A stretch of 35,514 nt of DNA from a virus. Position 1 is the first letter of the stretch; each line of letters starts with the position of its first letter. The stretch is taken from the IMG/VR virus record IMGVR_UViG_3300044732_002378, positions 1 through 35,514 of that record, one strand, 5' to 3'. This document shows positions 20,107 through 28,300 of this stretch, in pieces. The notes under the pieces were generated by a model, which was not told the DNA's origin, ran no database searches, and saw only the letters and a program-made list of their open reading frames with translations. The position numbers and the translations under genes are program-made.

Positions 20107-20875
20107 CAGATGTCATAAAGAAATCCATTCCTTCGTCACCTTTTATTTCCTCTTCTATTTTTTGAAGTTCTTCTTGACCTTCGGTACGAATCAAATCATA
20201 GTTAATTTGAATGTTACCAGGTAGATTAAAGTTAAACGTACCCAAGATTCTAGATAACTGAACTTTACATTTAGCAACTACATATCTGTAGAATATCTCA
20301 TCTTTCATTAAGAATTCAAACGGTAGTTTAACATAACAATGAGCAACACAATCTCTATTTGGAGTTTCGCCTCCAATAAAAAGCTTATTAGAACTTCGAT
20401 TGTAATTATAACTTATTGTGTGGTTTATGATATGCGATGCAACATCTAACCAATACAAGTTCAACGTGTAATACATTAAGTTTTCAGTTCCTTGTCCTAA
20501 TGATACAGAATCTGAAAGAAATAAACGTTCAATACCAAAATCTGCGGTACCGTCAAATGAATATGTTCTACCAAAATCTTCTTTTAGTTTCTTTAAAGTG
20601 AATATCGAAAAGATACATTCCGGTAAAACAATCGATCTACTTCTCTTAAATTCAGTAGATTCAAACGCGGCTTTGGGAATAACTAAATATCTTTCTTCTA
20701 CTGCATCTTCGTATTTTTTATAGAACCAATCTGCCGAGAATTTGATGATACGTTTAATTTCTTCAACAGGAACTGTAAAAGGAAGAGCGCATGCAACGGA
20801 AATCTCTTGTTGGACTAAGGCAATAAATTCATCTTGTGTGAATGCTTGCCCTTCTCCGCATTTTTCATCTATCAT
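20096..20875 (-). CDS. Possible neck/connector structural protein, gp14-like (259 aa)
   Basis: The helical N-terminus (residues 12-60) and beta-rich middle lead to a C-terminal pattern of 'FYRYVVAKCKVQLSRILGTF, then LPGNIQINYD, then an EG..EL..IEEEI segment and DFF'. This recalls the neck protein gp14 of T4-like phages, where an 'LPGGV.LNG' turn follows a long helix and an acidic helix ends in 'DFF.G'. The match is from memory and partial: the tryptophan-glycine motif of gp14 is absent. The start ATG overlaps the amidoligase-like gene's stop by 4 bases (ATGA). The 56-base gap before gp25 separates it from the wedge genes. Other virion connector roles are possible. Confidence 0.4.
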   Translation of the reverse strand: MIDEKCGEGQAFTQDEFIALVQQEISVACALPFTVPVEEIKRIIKFSADWFYKKYEDAVEERYLVIPKAAFESTEFKRSRSIVLPECIFSIFTLKKLKEDFGRTYSFDGTADFGIERLFLSDSVSLGQGTENLMYYTLNLYWLDVASHIINHTISYNYNRSSNKLFIGGETPNRDCVAHCYVKLPFEFLMKDEIFYRYVVAKCKVQLSRILGTFNFNLPGNIQINYDLIRTEGQEELQKIEEEIKGDEGMDFFMTSGGS

Positions 20876-22233
20876 AGTAAATCAAATTTTTTTGTTGGAA
20901 TTAAAACTTTATCTCCGGCAACCATATAGCCAGGTTTTAATTTACGATATTCAATAACGACAGTACTTTTAGATACTACCGCGTGAATTCCAATTCCTCC
21001 ATTTCTAAATAAACCTCCGTTCATTTCGCCATTAAGAACTCCATTAACGCCTTCAAATTCGCAATTACTTAGAACTGTAGTTCTGTTAGCAAATGAATCG
21101 ATTAATTTACAACGATCGGCGGTTAAATCTAAAAATAAGTTACATGATTTGATTACTGCATCTTTAATACTTCCTCCATACATATCACAATTTGTTAAAT
21201 TGCCATATTCAATATCACAATTAACAAAGTCTATATTACTAACATTTGTGCATTTTAATTTAGCATCTCTCAATTGAATAGTAGAAAGAGTAGTATCGTA
21301 ATTAAGCTCAAATTCTCCTTTGAATTCGATATTACAAAATAGATCAAAAATTCTATCTCGTATAGCTTGGTAATACGAATCTATCATTTTAGGATTGTCT
21401 AAAAGATCTACCGTTACTTTAACATTTGGGTAGTTTTTAGCAAATACTGAATAATCAAGATATGCATCTCTTAATTTTTGATGTCTAGATACTATCTTTT
21501 CAAATGATGTTATATTCTCTTTTGAGAATCCGGGGTTAACAGTACAATTCCAAGCCGAAACGCAAAATTCACTTATTATGTCTAAGACTTCCTGTGGTTT
21601 CTTAACATAATCAGCTCCTCCTATATATTGTAGTCTTAAGAAACCTTGATTGAGAGTTTCGAAATTAATACCACATTCGGTGGTTTCTGGTATAGCGTAA
21701 AATTTAGGATCTACTGGAGAATCTTCTCTAGGAATGAATTTTTGTTTAGGTTCAAATCGGTTTATTGACTTAGAGATGTAACCATATCTTCTAGATGGGA
21801 ATACGTCATAAACTTTAGATTCATCAAAATCAAGAATCATCTTAAGTTTATCTATTTTGTCAATAGTTACTCCACTATTGAATAAAGTTCCTTTGAATGG
21901 ACCTCTTTCTGAATCGATGAATTTAATATCCACAAACATATTGTGAAGTTTTTCAGTCTTTCCATTTCTTTCAATCCACTTAAATAAACTAAGAATCAAT
22001 AGACGAGAATCTCTATACGTACAAAACGCGGTTTCTAGGCGGTATATACCGTCAGTTCCTCTAGTCAAATTTATATTGTATCCTCCGGCCGGTTGATTGG
22101 AAACCTTCCTCTTTAACTCCTTAGTGAGTTCGCTTAAAACACGATTAGGGCTCATCTCAGAATCAAATTCCGAGATGAACCTTATCAATGTCTTTTCAAA
22201 GAGTGGAGAAAATGCTAATTTATCGTATTTCAA
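20872..22233 (-). CDS. Amidoligase-like protein with C-terminal pentapeptide/beta-helix tail (453 aa)
   Basis: Residues about 1-300 resemble the COOH-NH2 ligase (amidoligase) family. Supporting pieces are the QPAGGYNINLT stretch (47-57), GVTIDKIDKLKMILDFDESK with VYDVFPSRRYG and YISKS (121-155), and CGINFETLNQGFLRLQYIGG then ADYVKK (187-212). The family's usual 'HxN'-type strand appears replaced by KLHNMFVDIKF (95-105), and I cannot find the paired acidic motif near the N-terminus, so activity may be lost. Residues about 316-412 are five-residue-like repeats (LRDAKLKCTNVSNIDFVNCD), suggesting a right-handed beta-helix. The start is TTG at 22233; no in-frame ATG lies upstream. It follows the S1 gene and overlaps the next gene by ATGA. 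It could modify peptide or cell-wall substrates, or be purely structural. Confidence 0.5.
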   Translation of the reverse strand: MKYDKLAFSPLFEKTLIRFISEFDSEMSPNRVLSELTKELKRKVSNQPAGGYNINLTRGTDGIYRLETAFCTYRDSRLLILSLFKWIERNGKTEKLHNMFVDIKFIDSERGPFKGTLFNSGVTIDKIDKLKMILDFDESKVYDVFPSRRYGYISKSINRFEPKQKFIPREDSPVDPKFYAIPETTECGINFETLNQGFLRLQYIGGADYVKKPQEVLDIISEFCVSAWNCTVNPGFSKENITSFEKIVSRHQKLRDAYLDYSVFAKNYPNVKVTVDLLDNPKMIDSYYQAIRDRIFDLFCNIEFKGEFELNYDTTLSTIQLRDAKLKCTNVSNIDFVNCDIEYGNLTNCDMYGGSIKDAVIKSCNLFLDLTADRCKLIDSFANRTTVLSNCEFEGVNGVLNGEMNGGLFRNGGIGIHAVVSKSTVVIEYRKLKPGYMVAGDKVLIPTKKFDLL

Positions 22234-22250
22234 TGTAACGGTCTTCTTTT

Positions 22251-22264
22251 TTCTATATATTCAA
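22251..22264 (-). promoter_or_regulatory. Shared intergenic motif, candidate late promoter element (copy 1)
   Basis: Read on the minus strand this is TTGAATATATAGAA, ending 17 bases before the TTG start of the amidoligase-like gene. The identical 14 bases occur at 30605-30618 upstream of the tube-like gene. T4 late promoters are a simple AT octamer (TATAAATA), so an element of this kind fits a phage-specific late sigma factor. The sequence does not match the Bacteroidota housekeeping -7 box (TAnnTTTG). Confidence 0.4.
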
Positions 22265-22269
22265 GAAGG

Positions 22270-23457
22270 TTACATAGTAAAATCAACTTTTTTGTTTTCA
22301 GTGTCGATTTTAACGATTTTAACCTCTATTTCTTGTCCAACCTCAAATTCAGAATTTTCATCTAATTGAGATTTGTGTAACAATCCAACAACCTTTGGTT
22401 CGATTTCAATAAATACACCGTATTTAACTACTTTACGAACTTTACCAGTCACTGATGATGGAACTTTATATCTTTGTTCGATATCATCCCATGCGGAAAT
22501 TTGAGGTTTTGGTTGTTTTTGCGAAAGTACAATTTTGTTATTGTCTACTATTTCAGATACGAAGAATTCTATCTCTAATCCTGGTTTGATTCGACGATTA
22601 TCAAAATCATCTATTAATGAATCATCAATATCATTTTTAGTTACTAGACCGGTTAAGCAACCGTTAAATTCAACAAAGATTCCGTGCTTACTACATCCAG
22701 TAACGAATCCTACGTATTTTTTATTGAATTCTAATTTAGCAATTTCTTCAGGAATAAATTGTGTAAGATATTCTCTATGAGATACTACGATATAGTCTTT
22801 TTCTCTAGAATAATTGATAGCCATTACGTAAATTTGCTTACCTAAAAGAGATTCAAAATTGATTAATTTGTTCATACCTCCAAGAGATCCTGGCATGAAA
22901 CATGTAGTTCCGTCAATATCTACGAAGTAACCTCCATGAATAAGTTCTTTAACGGTTCCTAGATAAGCAATTGGTTGTCCGATTGAAGCTTTAATTTCTT
23001 CTTTTTTCTTGGCTTGGATATTTTTAGAATATGAAGCAATTATAGAAGATTCTCTTCGATTTGGATTTCTTGTAACTTTCTCAATGATAACTTCAATAGG
23101 GAATCCTGATTGAATGTATTTGAGATATTCTGGATTTTCTTTAGAAAGATCGATCATTGCATCTTCTCTCCAATTAACATCTACGATAGCATATCTATCG
23201 CTTATGGAAACTACTTTACCATTAACTACAGATCCTTCGATTGGCTCTTGTAAATCTAATGCCTTACCGTAATAAAGTTCGTAAAGTTCTTGTGCATAAG
23301 GAGCATGGCAAAAAACTTTGCTGTGATCTCCTGGATGCTTTTTAATTTTTTTGTTCTCTCTTAATTTAGGAGAGTAGGCTTCGTATGCTTCCCAATCAAA
23401 ATCTGGAATTCCTTCCGTTGGTAGATTCTTACGAAGATCTTTTTTTGTTTCTAACAT
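22270..23457 (-). CDS. Ribosomal protein S1 homologue with four S1 (OB-fold) domains
   Basis: The 395-residue protein has four S1 RNA-binding domains, at about residues 74-142, 161-228, 245-313 and 333-395. They follow a 70-residue basic/acidic N-terminal extension. Domains 3 and 4 are the most canonical (YVGFVTGCSKHGIFVEFNG then LTGLV; VTGKVRKVVKYGVFIEIEPK then VVGLLHKSQL). Domains 1 and 2 are more divergent, as in the ribosome-facing domains of bacterial bS1. Cellular bS1 usually has five or six domains, so this is a shortened version. It binds single-stranded mRNA and helps initiation in cells. It sits in the middle of the baseplate module, not among replication genes, so it would be made late. 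The 41-base upstream gap ends in an A-rich leader (ACAACAAAAAA) with no Shine-Dalgarno. Confidence 0.85.
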   Translation of the reverse strand: MLETKKDLRKNLPTEGIPDFDWEAYEAYSPKLRENKKIKKHPGDHSKVFCHAPYAQELYELYYGKALDLQEPIEGSVVNGKVVSISDRYAIVDVNWREDAMIDLSKENPEYLKYIQSGFPIEVIIEKVTRNPNRRESSIIASYSKNIQAKKKEEIKASIGQPIAYLGTVKELIHGGYFVDIDGTTCFMPGSLGGMNKLINFESLLGKQIYVMAINYSREKDYIVVSHREYLTQFIPEEIAKLEFNKKYVGFVTGCSKHGIFVEFNGCLTGLVTKNDIDDSLIDDFDNRRIKPGLEIEFFVSEIVDNNKIVLSQKQPKPQISAWDDIEQRYKVPSSVTGKVRKVVKYGVFIEIEPKVVGLLHKSQLDENSEFEVGQEIEVKIVKIDTENKKVDFTM

Positions 23458-23498
23458 TTTTTTGTTGTTTAAGGGTTTATGAATAAAAAATTATTGAA

Positions 23499-23996
23499 TT
23501 ACGTGATTGTTGCTGGAGCCGAAGGTGCAATAGTTGCACCAGTCACCGGTGCAGGTCCACCACCACCACCGGCTATTGTTATTCCAGGAGGAACTATAAT
23601 CGTTGCTGATTTGATGTAGGTATCAACTTGATCTGCAACATTTTTTGCTATAACTTTAGCAATGATTTTTGAGATATCCGATGATAACCATTCGGCAACT
23701 GAATCCGAAATAGCATTTGACCATTCGTTAGCAGTAACTTTCTTTACTAAGGCACTAGATACCGCCTGTGAAGCTGGATTATCTGCCTTTCCGAAATCAA
23801 TTGCGGATGTTGCAGTTTTTATATTACTAAGAGCTTTATCTATAGATTTTGCTGTTGATAATCCTCCGGTTGCGGATCCTCCATCAAGATAAGTCCTAAG
23901 AGATTTTTTAATATCCGGTTTTTTGAATTCTAAAGTCAATTCTGCTTCTATTCCGGCCTTTAATGCTTGTTCTAATGTTACTTTAATTAGTGGCAT
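23499..23996 (-). CDS. Small unknown protein next to the spike gene (165 aa)
   Basis: The N-terminus MPLIKVTLEQALKAGIEAEL is helical, and the middle is helical (residues about 85-130, with SVAEWLSSDISKIIAKVIAK). The C-terminus is a Pro/Gly stretch (IVPPGITIAGGGGGPAPVTG). It lies 7 bases after the spike gene and 41 before the S1 gene. T4-like phages often place a spike-tip (PAAR) or hub-assembly gene here. I cannot see PAAR motifs, so its function stays unknown. The position suggests a hub or spike-associated protein. Confidence 0.55.
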   Translation of the reverse strand: MPLIKVTLEQALKAGIEAELTLEFKKPDIKKSLRTYLDGGSATGGLSTAKSIDKALSNIKTATSAIDFGKADNPASQAVSSALVKKVTANEWSNAISDSVAEWLSSDISKIIAKVIAKNVADQVDTYIKSATIIVPPGITIAGGGGGPAPVTGATIAPSAPATIT

Positions 23997-24003
23997 AATT
24001 TAA

Positions 24004-24765
24004 TTATTTAACAGTGGTTTTTGGTTTTCCTGATGCTTTACCGCTCAAATGTTGAGCAGGAGTCATGGGTTTTGTTGGTGGTGAAGTAGGTGCTCCTAAA
24101 TTTCCGACATGTGTATGCGTATTAAATAAAGTCATAAATGCATCACCTAATATAACTTTTTCAGTTGCATCTTTACCTAATTGTATTTCTTCTGCTTGAT
24201 CTATAATCACTTTAGAATCCGTTTTAATAGTTATGTCCGATTTTTGTGTTATATTCATTTTACCATCATCTAATATCTCAACTTTACTATCTCCGGAAGC
24301 AGTTTGAATTACTACTGATTTGTCATTTTTGATATTAATCTGAGTTTCTTGATAATCTAGCATAAGTCCTTTTTCCTCGGTAAAGAAGATTTTTAAAGAT
24401 CCTGCAGTTACTGTATCATAGACTATTATATGCGCGTTTTCGTAAGAGTTTTCAATTTCGGCCTTTACTTCATCGGATATTTTTTGATGAAAGAAGTATT
24501 CAGGATGGTATAAATTACCATTGTCGAATTTAACAGAAACTATAGATCCAACCTTAGGAACTGAATGAAATGATCCACCGGTTGCAGAACTTGCAGCTCC
24601 ATTATTTCCTGGATATGCCCATGGAATATCTTCCGGAGGAATTTCGTCAAATTTTCCATATACAACAATTTTTACTCGACCAATCTTCAAAGGATCCGCA
24701 ATATCTACGACTTCACCTAACCAAGAGGTTCCATCTAAATTATCTTTATAGGCATTTTTCAGCAT
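24004..24765 (-). CDS. Baseplate central spike protein (gp5-like/gpV-like, no lysozyme domain)
   Basis: Residues about 14-95 form an OB-fold like that of T4 gp5, phage P2 gpV and VgrG (SWLGEVVDIADPLKIGRVKI; IPWAYPGNNG; PKVGSIVSVKFDNGNLYHPE). Residues about 110-205 are short repeating strands (INIKNDKSVVIQTASGDSKV; MNITQKSDITIKTDSKVIID), typical of the triple-stranded beta-helix needle. A THTH motif (216-219) precedes a Pro-rich tail. The gp5 lysozyme domain between OB-fold and helix is missing, so the spike is a puncturing needle only. It lies 20 bases after the tube-junction gene and next to the hub gene, as expected for hub and spike partners. Confidence 0.85.
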   Translation of the reverse strand: MLKNAYKDNLDGTSWLGEVVDIADPLKIGRVKIVVYGKFDEIPPEDIPWAYPGNNGAASSATGGSFHSVPKVGSIVSVKFDNGNLYHPEYFFHQKISDEVKAEIENSYENAHIIVYDTVTAGSLKIFFTEEKGLMLDYQETQINIKNDKSVVIQTASGDSKVEILDDGKMNITQKSDITIKTDSKVIIDQAEEIQLGKDATEKVILGDAFMTLFNTHTHVGNLGAPTSPPTKPMTPAQHLSGKASGKPKTTVK

Positions 24766-24785
24766 ACTTATTATATGAGATTTTG

Positions 24786-26744
24786 TTATTCGAATACATT
24801 ATCTATTGAACCGGCAGGAGGATTTGCATTACCTAATGAAGGTGAACCGTCTCCATAATTTCCTGATGGATCTTGATCTTCGCCATTTGTAATTGATGAT
24901 GAACCGTCTCCATAATTTCCTGATGGATCTTGATCCGCTCCGTTGCTTATTGATGATGAATCTGATCCATAATTTCCTGATGGATTTTGATCGGCTCCGT
25001 TATTTAATGATACCGATCCGCTAAATGAATTTCCTGTTGGATCTACGTCGGTTCCATTATTTAATGAAACTGAACCTTCAAATATATTACCGGTTGGATC
25101 TATATTAGATGATGGTAATCTTGGTTCTCCTGGTATTCCCGGAGACGCCCAATCAATTGTAGAATTATTTAATGATGTCGAATTAATTGAGATATTTCCA
25201 GAAGGATCTATATCTTTACCATTTGCATTTGATGCCGAATTTTCGAATCCAACATTTCCTTTTATTGACTTAGATGCATTAGATAGAGATGTTGATTCTC
25301 CGGCAGCGGCTCCTTTTGCGGCTCCTATAATTCCATTCAATCCTCCACCTACAGCAGCAACTACTCCAGCACCGGAGAATCCGTAAACATTACCTAAAAA
25401 TAATGAATTGATTTTTGATTGTAAAGCTCCTAATGTGGCATTTGACAATTGAGATAAAGCGCCTTGAACTATTGGAGGTAAATTAAGACTATCAAGTCCA
25501 TATACGTTACCAAAACTTTTTCCTCCATTAAAAGAAAATCCAGCCTTTAAACTATCTAATGCTTTAGATGCTGCATCTTTGAGAGGATTATCAGGTAAGA
25601 ACGAAGTAATTAATTTAGCTAACGACAATGATGCAGAAGCAGAAAGCGGGTTGTCTCCTAAATTACCTAGCGATGTACCGCCCATACCACTGCGTGGAGC
25701 AGGATCGTTACCTCTAGTAGATGAGTTATTGTCTAACGTTCCCGGATTTGGGTTATTAGGATCCCATATACCGTAATTTGCATCTGGACCTAATTTAGGA
25801 TCATCTTTGGCCAACCTATCTAAAGTAGGCAACATAATATCAGTAACCATCTTATCATGGAAGAATCTATATAGATTTTCTTCATATACTTGACGGTAGC
25901 TAAAAACTAGTTTCTGCGCCTTTAATGCCATTTCTTTATTAGAAACTGCATCTGCGATAACGCCAGATTCATCAGGATTCCATTCGCAGTAACTAAAGTT
26001 AAATAGGATCCTGGTTATTTGATCGTTAATGTAATCATGAACTTTATAAGAATCATCTTTTCCTGGATCTGTACCTAAGACTATGTCCATCTCCTGTCTA
26101 GTTGATTTAGCATTATCTTTTTGAGTTTGAGTTTGTTGTATTGTATTAGTTCCGATATTAACTGCATTAAATTCATCATCTACTGGATATGGAGTACCTG
26201 ACCTATTTATGGTTCTAGATTCATACACAAATACCGATACGTTGAAATATCGTAAATTTCTAGGAACTACTTCTCGTCTATTGGACCAATCAAAACAAGC
26301 CTTTCTATACAAATCCATTAGTGCTGTAATTCTTAAATCGATAGATTCATCTAATGTAGATATTGTGATTTTTCTGTCCGCTGGAATTATTGGTTTGAAG
26401 TCTACCTCGTCAAATCCATGTTTCCATGCATCCGCCAATCCATCAATTTGTTGAAAGAACCAAGGACATTCAGAATTAATTCGTTTAAGTAATTGAACGA
26501 ACTTTTTAAGATATGCAGCTCTTTCGTTTTCGCCTCTTTTAAGGAGGTATCCCATCGCAGTATTTGGCTGATCCACCTCACTCAATAAACCAGAATCCGG
26601 TTGATCAAATAGAAAAAATAACTTAAATCCAAGATATGTGGGATCTTGATATTTGAGTAGATTATTTTGTGTATAATGCATATTAGTCTTCTTAAATGTA
26701 TTAAGACTAATATCCGTATATCTTTGTGTTTTCGCTGATGCCAT
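24786..26744 (-). CDS. Tail-tube junction/initiator-type baseplate protein with tandem-repeat tail (652 aa)
   Basis: The N-terminal third contains a run near residues 125-175 (TLDESIDLRITALMDLYRKA, then a Trp, and VVPRNLRYFNVSVFVYESR). This resembles tube-initiator proteins equivalent to T4 gp48/gp54. The middle is Ala/Gly/Ser-rich, with two GNVYG motifs near residues 410 and 450. The last 110 residues hold five 19-residue tandem repeats built on 'DPSGN...S.S...NG' (residues about 539-633) plus a degenerate copy upstream. The start overlaps the hub gene's stop by one base (TAATG). The tail repeats are unusual for a tube protein and may form a flexible or glycan-like surface arm. Confidence 0.5.
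   Translation of the reverse strand: MASAKTQRYTDISLNTFKKTNMHYTQNNLLKYQDPTYLGFKLFFLFDQPDSGLLSEVDQPNTAMGYLLKRGENERAAYLKKFVQLLKRINSECPWFFQQIDGLADAWKHGFDEVDFKPIIPADRKITISTLDESIDLRITALMDLYRKACFDWSNRREVVPRNLRYFNVSVFVYESRTINRSGTPYPVDDEFNAVNIGTNTIQQTQTQKDNAKSTRQEMDIVLGTDPGKDDSYKVHDYINDQITRILFNFSYCEWNPDESGVIADAVSNKEMALKAQKLVFSYRQVYEENLYRFFHDKMVTDIMLPTLDRLAKDDPKLGPDANYGIWDPNNPNPGTLDNNSSTRGNDPAPRSGMGGTSLGNLGDNPLSASASLSLAKLITSFLPDNPLKDAASKALDSLKAGFSFNGGKSFGNVYGLDSLNLPPIVQGALSQLSNATLGALQSKINSLFLGNVYGFSGAGVVAAVGGGLNGIIGAAKGAAAGESTSLSNASKSIKGNVGFENSASNANGKDIDPSGNISINSTSLNNSTIDWASPGIPGEPRLPSSNIDPTGNIFEGSVSLNNGTDVDPTGNSFSGSVSLNNGADQNPSGNYGSDSSSISNGADQDPSGNYGDGSSSITNGEDQDPSGNYGDGSPSLGNANPPAGSIDNVFE
24844..25128 (-). 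repeat. 57-bp tandem repeats inside the tube-junction gene
   Basis: Five units begin at 24844, 24901, 24958, 25015 and 25072, exactly 57 bases apart, and each encodes 19 residues. The first two units are nearly identical at the DNA level (both contain GAACCGTCTCCATAATTTCC); later units drift. The period is a multiple of three, so copy-number change keeps the frame. Confidence 0.9.
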
Positions 26745-28300
26745 TATAGATCTTTATTTGGTGCCGGTATAGGCCATTCTCTTCTAGATAAAATAAGTCG
26801 TGTGTTTACTTGTCCACCTGGTCGATATTTATATTCAATACTTTTTATTATGTAATATCCGCTAAGAAATTCATTTTTTATTTGATCTCTATTATTAGGA
26901 GTTCCTTCCTCATCCGGTACATCTTGTTGTTCGTAATTAGAAATTTTACCAACTCCAGAATCTTTGAATGTATCTGGATTCTTATTAGATTCTCCAATAG
27001 CATCATTTCTACCTTTCATCAATTCAGCATTTTTTGGATTGTTTGATTGGTATATATTGACTGGTATTCTCATGTATTTATACAAATAAAAATTCATACC
27101 GGGTAGTTCAACTTCTAATAAAGTCTTATCAATTTCTTCTAGGTTTTGATGATTAAGGACTCTAGTATAACAATAATTATCATGAACGTTTCCTTGTTCA
27201 GAAACTGGTGCTTGCTTACCCATCCATTTATATTTACTCATTGTTGAGTAAAAATCACCATCGGATCTTCTTCCCTTAAGTAAAATAAAATCAGTTTCTG
27301 CTCCCGGAGTTGTTAACGGATCTGCAAATGCTTTTTCATATGTTATTTCAGTTTCTCCTATATTCATCCATTGAGCATATCGTTTATATCCATTACTCAA
27401 CCAAACATTTCCTGCTTTGTTAAGAACCGTATATTTTTCAATGAACACGTTTTTCCCTGCCATACTTGTTTGATTAGTCAATACTAAAGATCCGTTTATA
27501 GATTCTTCGGTATCTTCCTGTCCAGCCATACCGCTTAAAGGAAATGAAGATGTTATATTAATTTCTTCGACTTTGTCTTCTAATGAAAATTGTTTATTAA
27601 CATTAACAAAGCATAAATAGTAATATGGATCTATATACCAATCAAAGAATGAATCATCATCTTTATAAGCCGAAAATACTACGTCATTAACAAAGGTTTC
27701 ATACGTGTCATATGCACATATTCTAGTCATCGTATCATCTACAGTTTCTTCATTTGTAGCAAAACCGAGTCCGGAATCTTCACAAATATCTTGTAAGTGC
27801 TCAACCGACGTATTTTGAGAAAATGATTTGCATTTTTCTTTAAAGAACTCAGGTATTTTTAGCGAACCAGAGAAGTAGTAATTTTGAGATTCTACGCTAC
27901 ATCCAATAGTCGTTATATTAAAATCTAATCGAATTGGTTTTTGATTAGTAACATCCGGCGGTCTTAAATAGACGGAAATTACATCTCCATCTAGAGGAGC
28001 AGATAGTGATAACTTATTATCGGTATCATGTATAGAAAGATTGACTGTAGGTATTTTACCGTTGAAACTTAAATCAAAGCTAAGTATTTCATCATCAGCA
28101 GGTCTTAATTGATTAATTACAATCATAGGTACTAAAACACCTAAACGAGATGAAGTCTTGAATGGATTAGGTCGGACATTCTGTGTCTTGTCCTGAGCCT
28201 CTTTTGATTCAGAATCCTCTATAAAAATTTCATCAATTTTTAATTTCCCTTTGTAATCGGGTTCTATTAATGATACTATGCTTCTTTCGTATGTACTCAT
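26744..28300 (-). CDS. Baseplate hub protein (gp27-like/gpD-like, 518 aa)
   Basis: The layout fits the hub family shared by T4 gp27, P2 gpD and VgrG N-termini. The first domain (residues about 60-130) has strands such as RLGVLVPMIVINQLRPADD and LSFDLSFNGKIPTVNLSIHD. It is followed by a small helical section beginning KIPEFFKEKC, with 'HLQDICEDSGLGFA' (a typical hub helix), and a second beta-barrel. The position fits too: two genes before the OB-fold spike, next to gp53-like and tube genes. The start overlaps the gp53-like gene's stop by 4 bases (ATGA). As the hub trimer it would bind spike and tube. Confidence rests on fold-like pattern and synteny, not on an alignment. Confidence 0.65.
   Translation of the reverse strand: MSTYERSIVSLIEPDYKGKLKIDEIFIEDSESKEAQDKTQNVRPNPFKTSSRLGVLVPMIVINQLRPADDEILSFDLSFNGKIPTVNLSIHDTDNKLSLSAPLDGDVISVYLRPPDVTNQKPIRLDFNITTIGCSVESQNYYFSGSLKIPEFFKEKCKSFSQNTSVEHLQDICEDSGLGFATNEETVDDTMTRICAYDTYETFVNDVVFSAYKDDDSFFDWYIDPYYYLCFVNVNKQFSLEDKVEEINITSSFPLSGMAGQEDTEESINGSLVLTNQTSMAGKNVFIEKYTVLNKAGNVWLSNGYKRYAQWMNIGETEITYEKAFADPLTTPGAETDFILLKGRRSDGDFYSTMSKYKWMGKQAPVSEQGNVHDNYCYTRVLNHQNLEEIDKTLLEVELPGMNFYLYKYMRIPVNIYQSNNPKNAELMKGRNDAIGESNKNPDTFKDSGVGKISNYEQQDVPDEEGTPNNRDQIKNEFLSGYYIIKSIEYKYRPGGQVNTRLILSRREWPIPAPNKDL

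Noticed and set aside
22097-22369. Plus-strand frame of 90 codons covering the S1/amidoligase-like gap
   Set aside because: It spans two minus-strand genes and the shared motif; composition fits an antisense shadow.
23458-23498. Possible AT-only hairpin before the S1 gene (AATAA/TTATT)
   Set aside because: Five A-T pairs only; expected often in AT-rich DNA and not a credible terminator.
24786-26744. Tape measure protein for the 652-residue gene
   Set aside because: Too short, not continuously helical, and its N-terminal pattern fits tube-junction proteins better.
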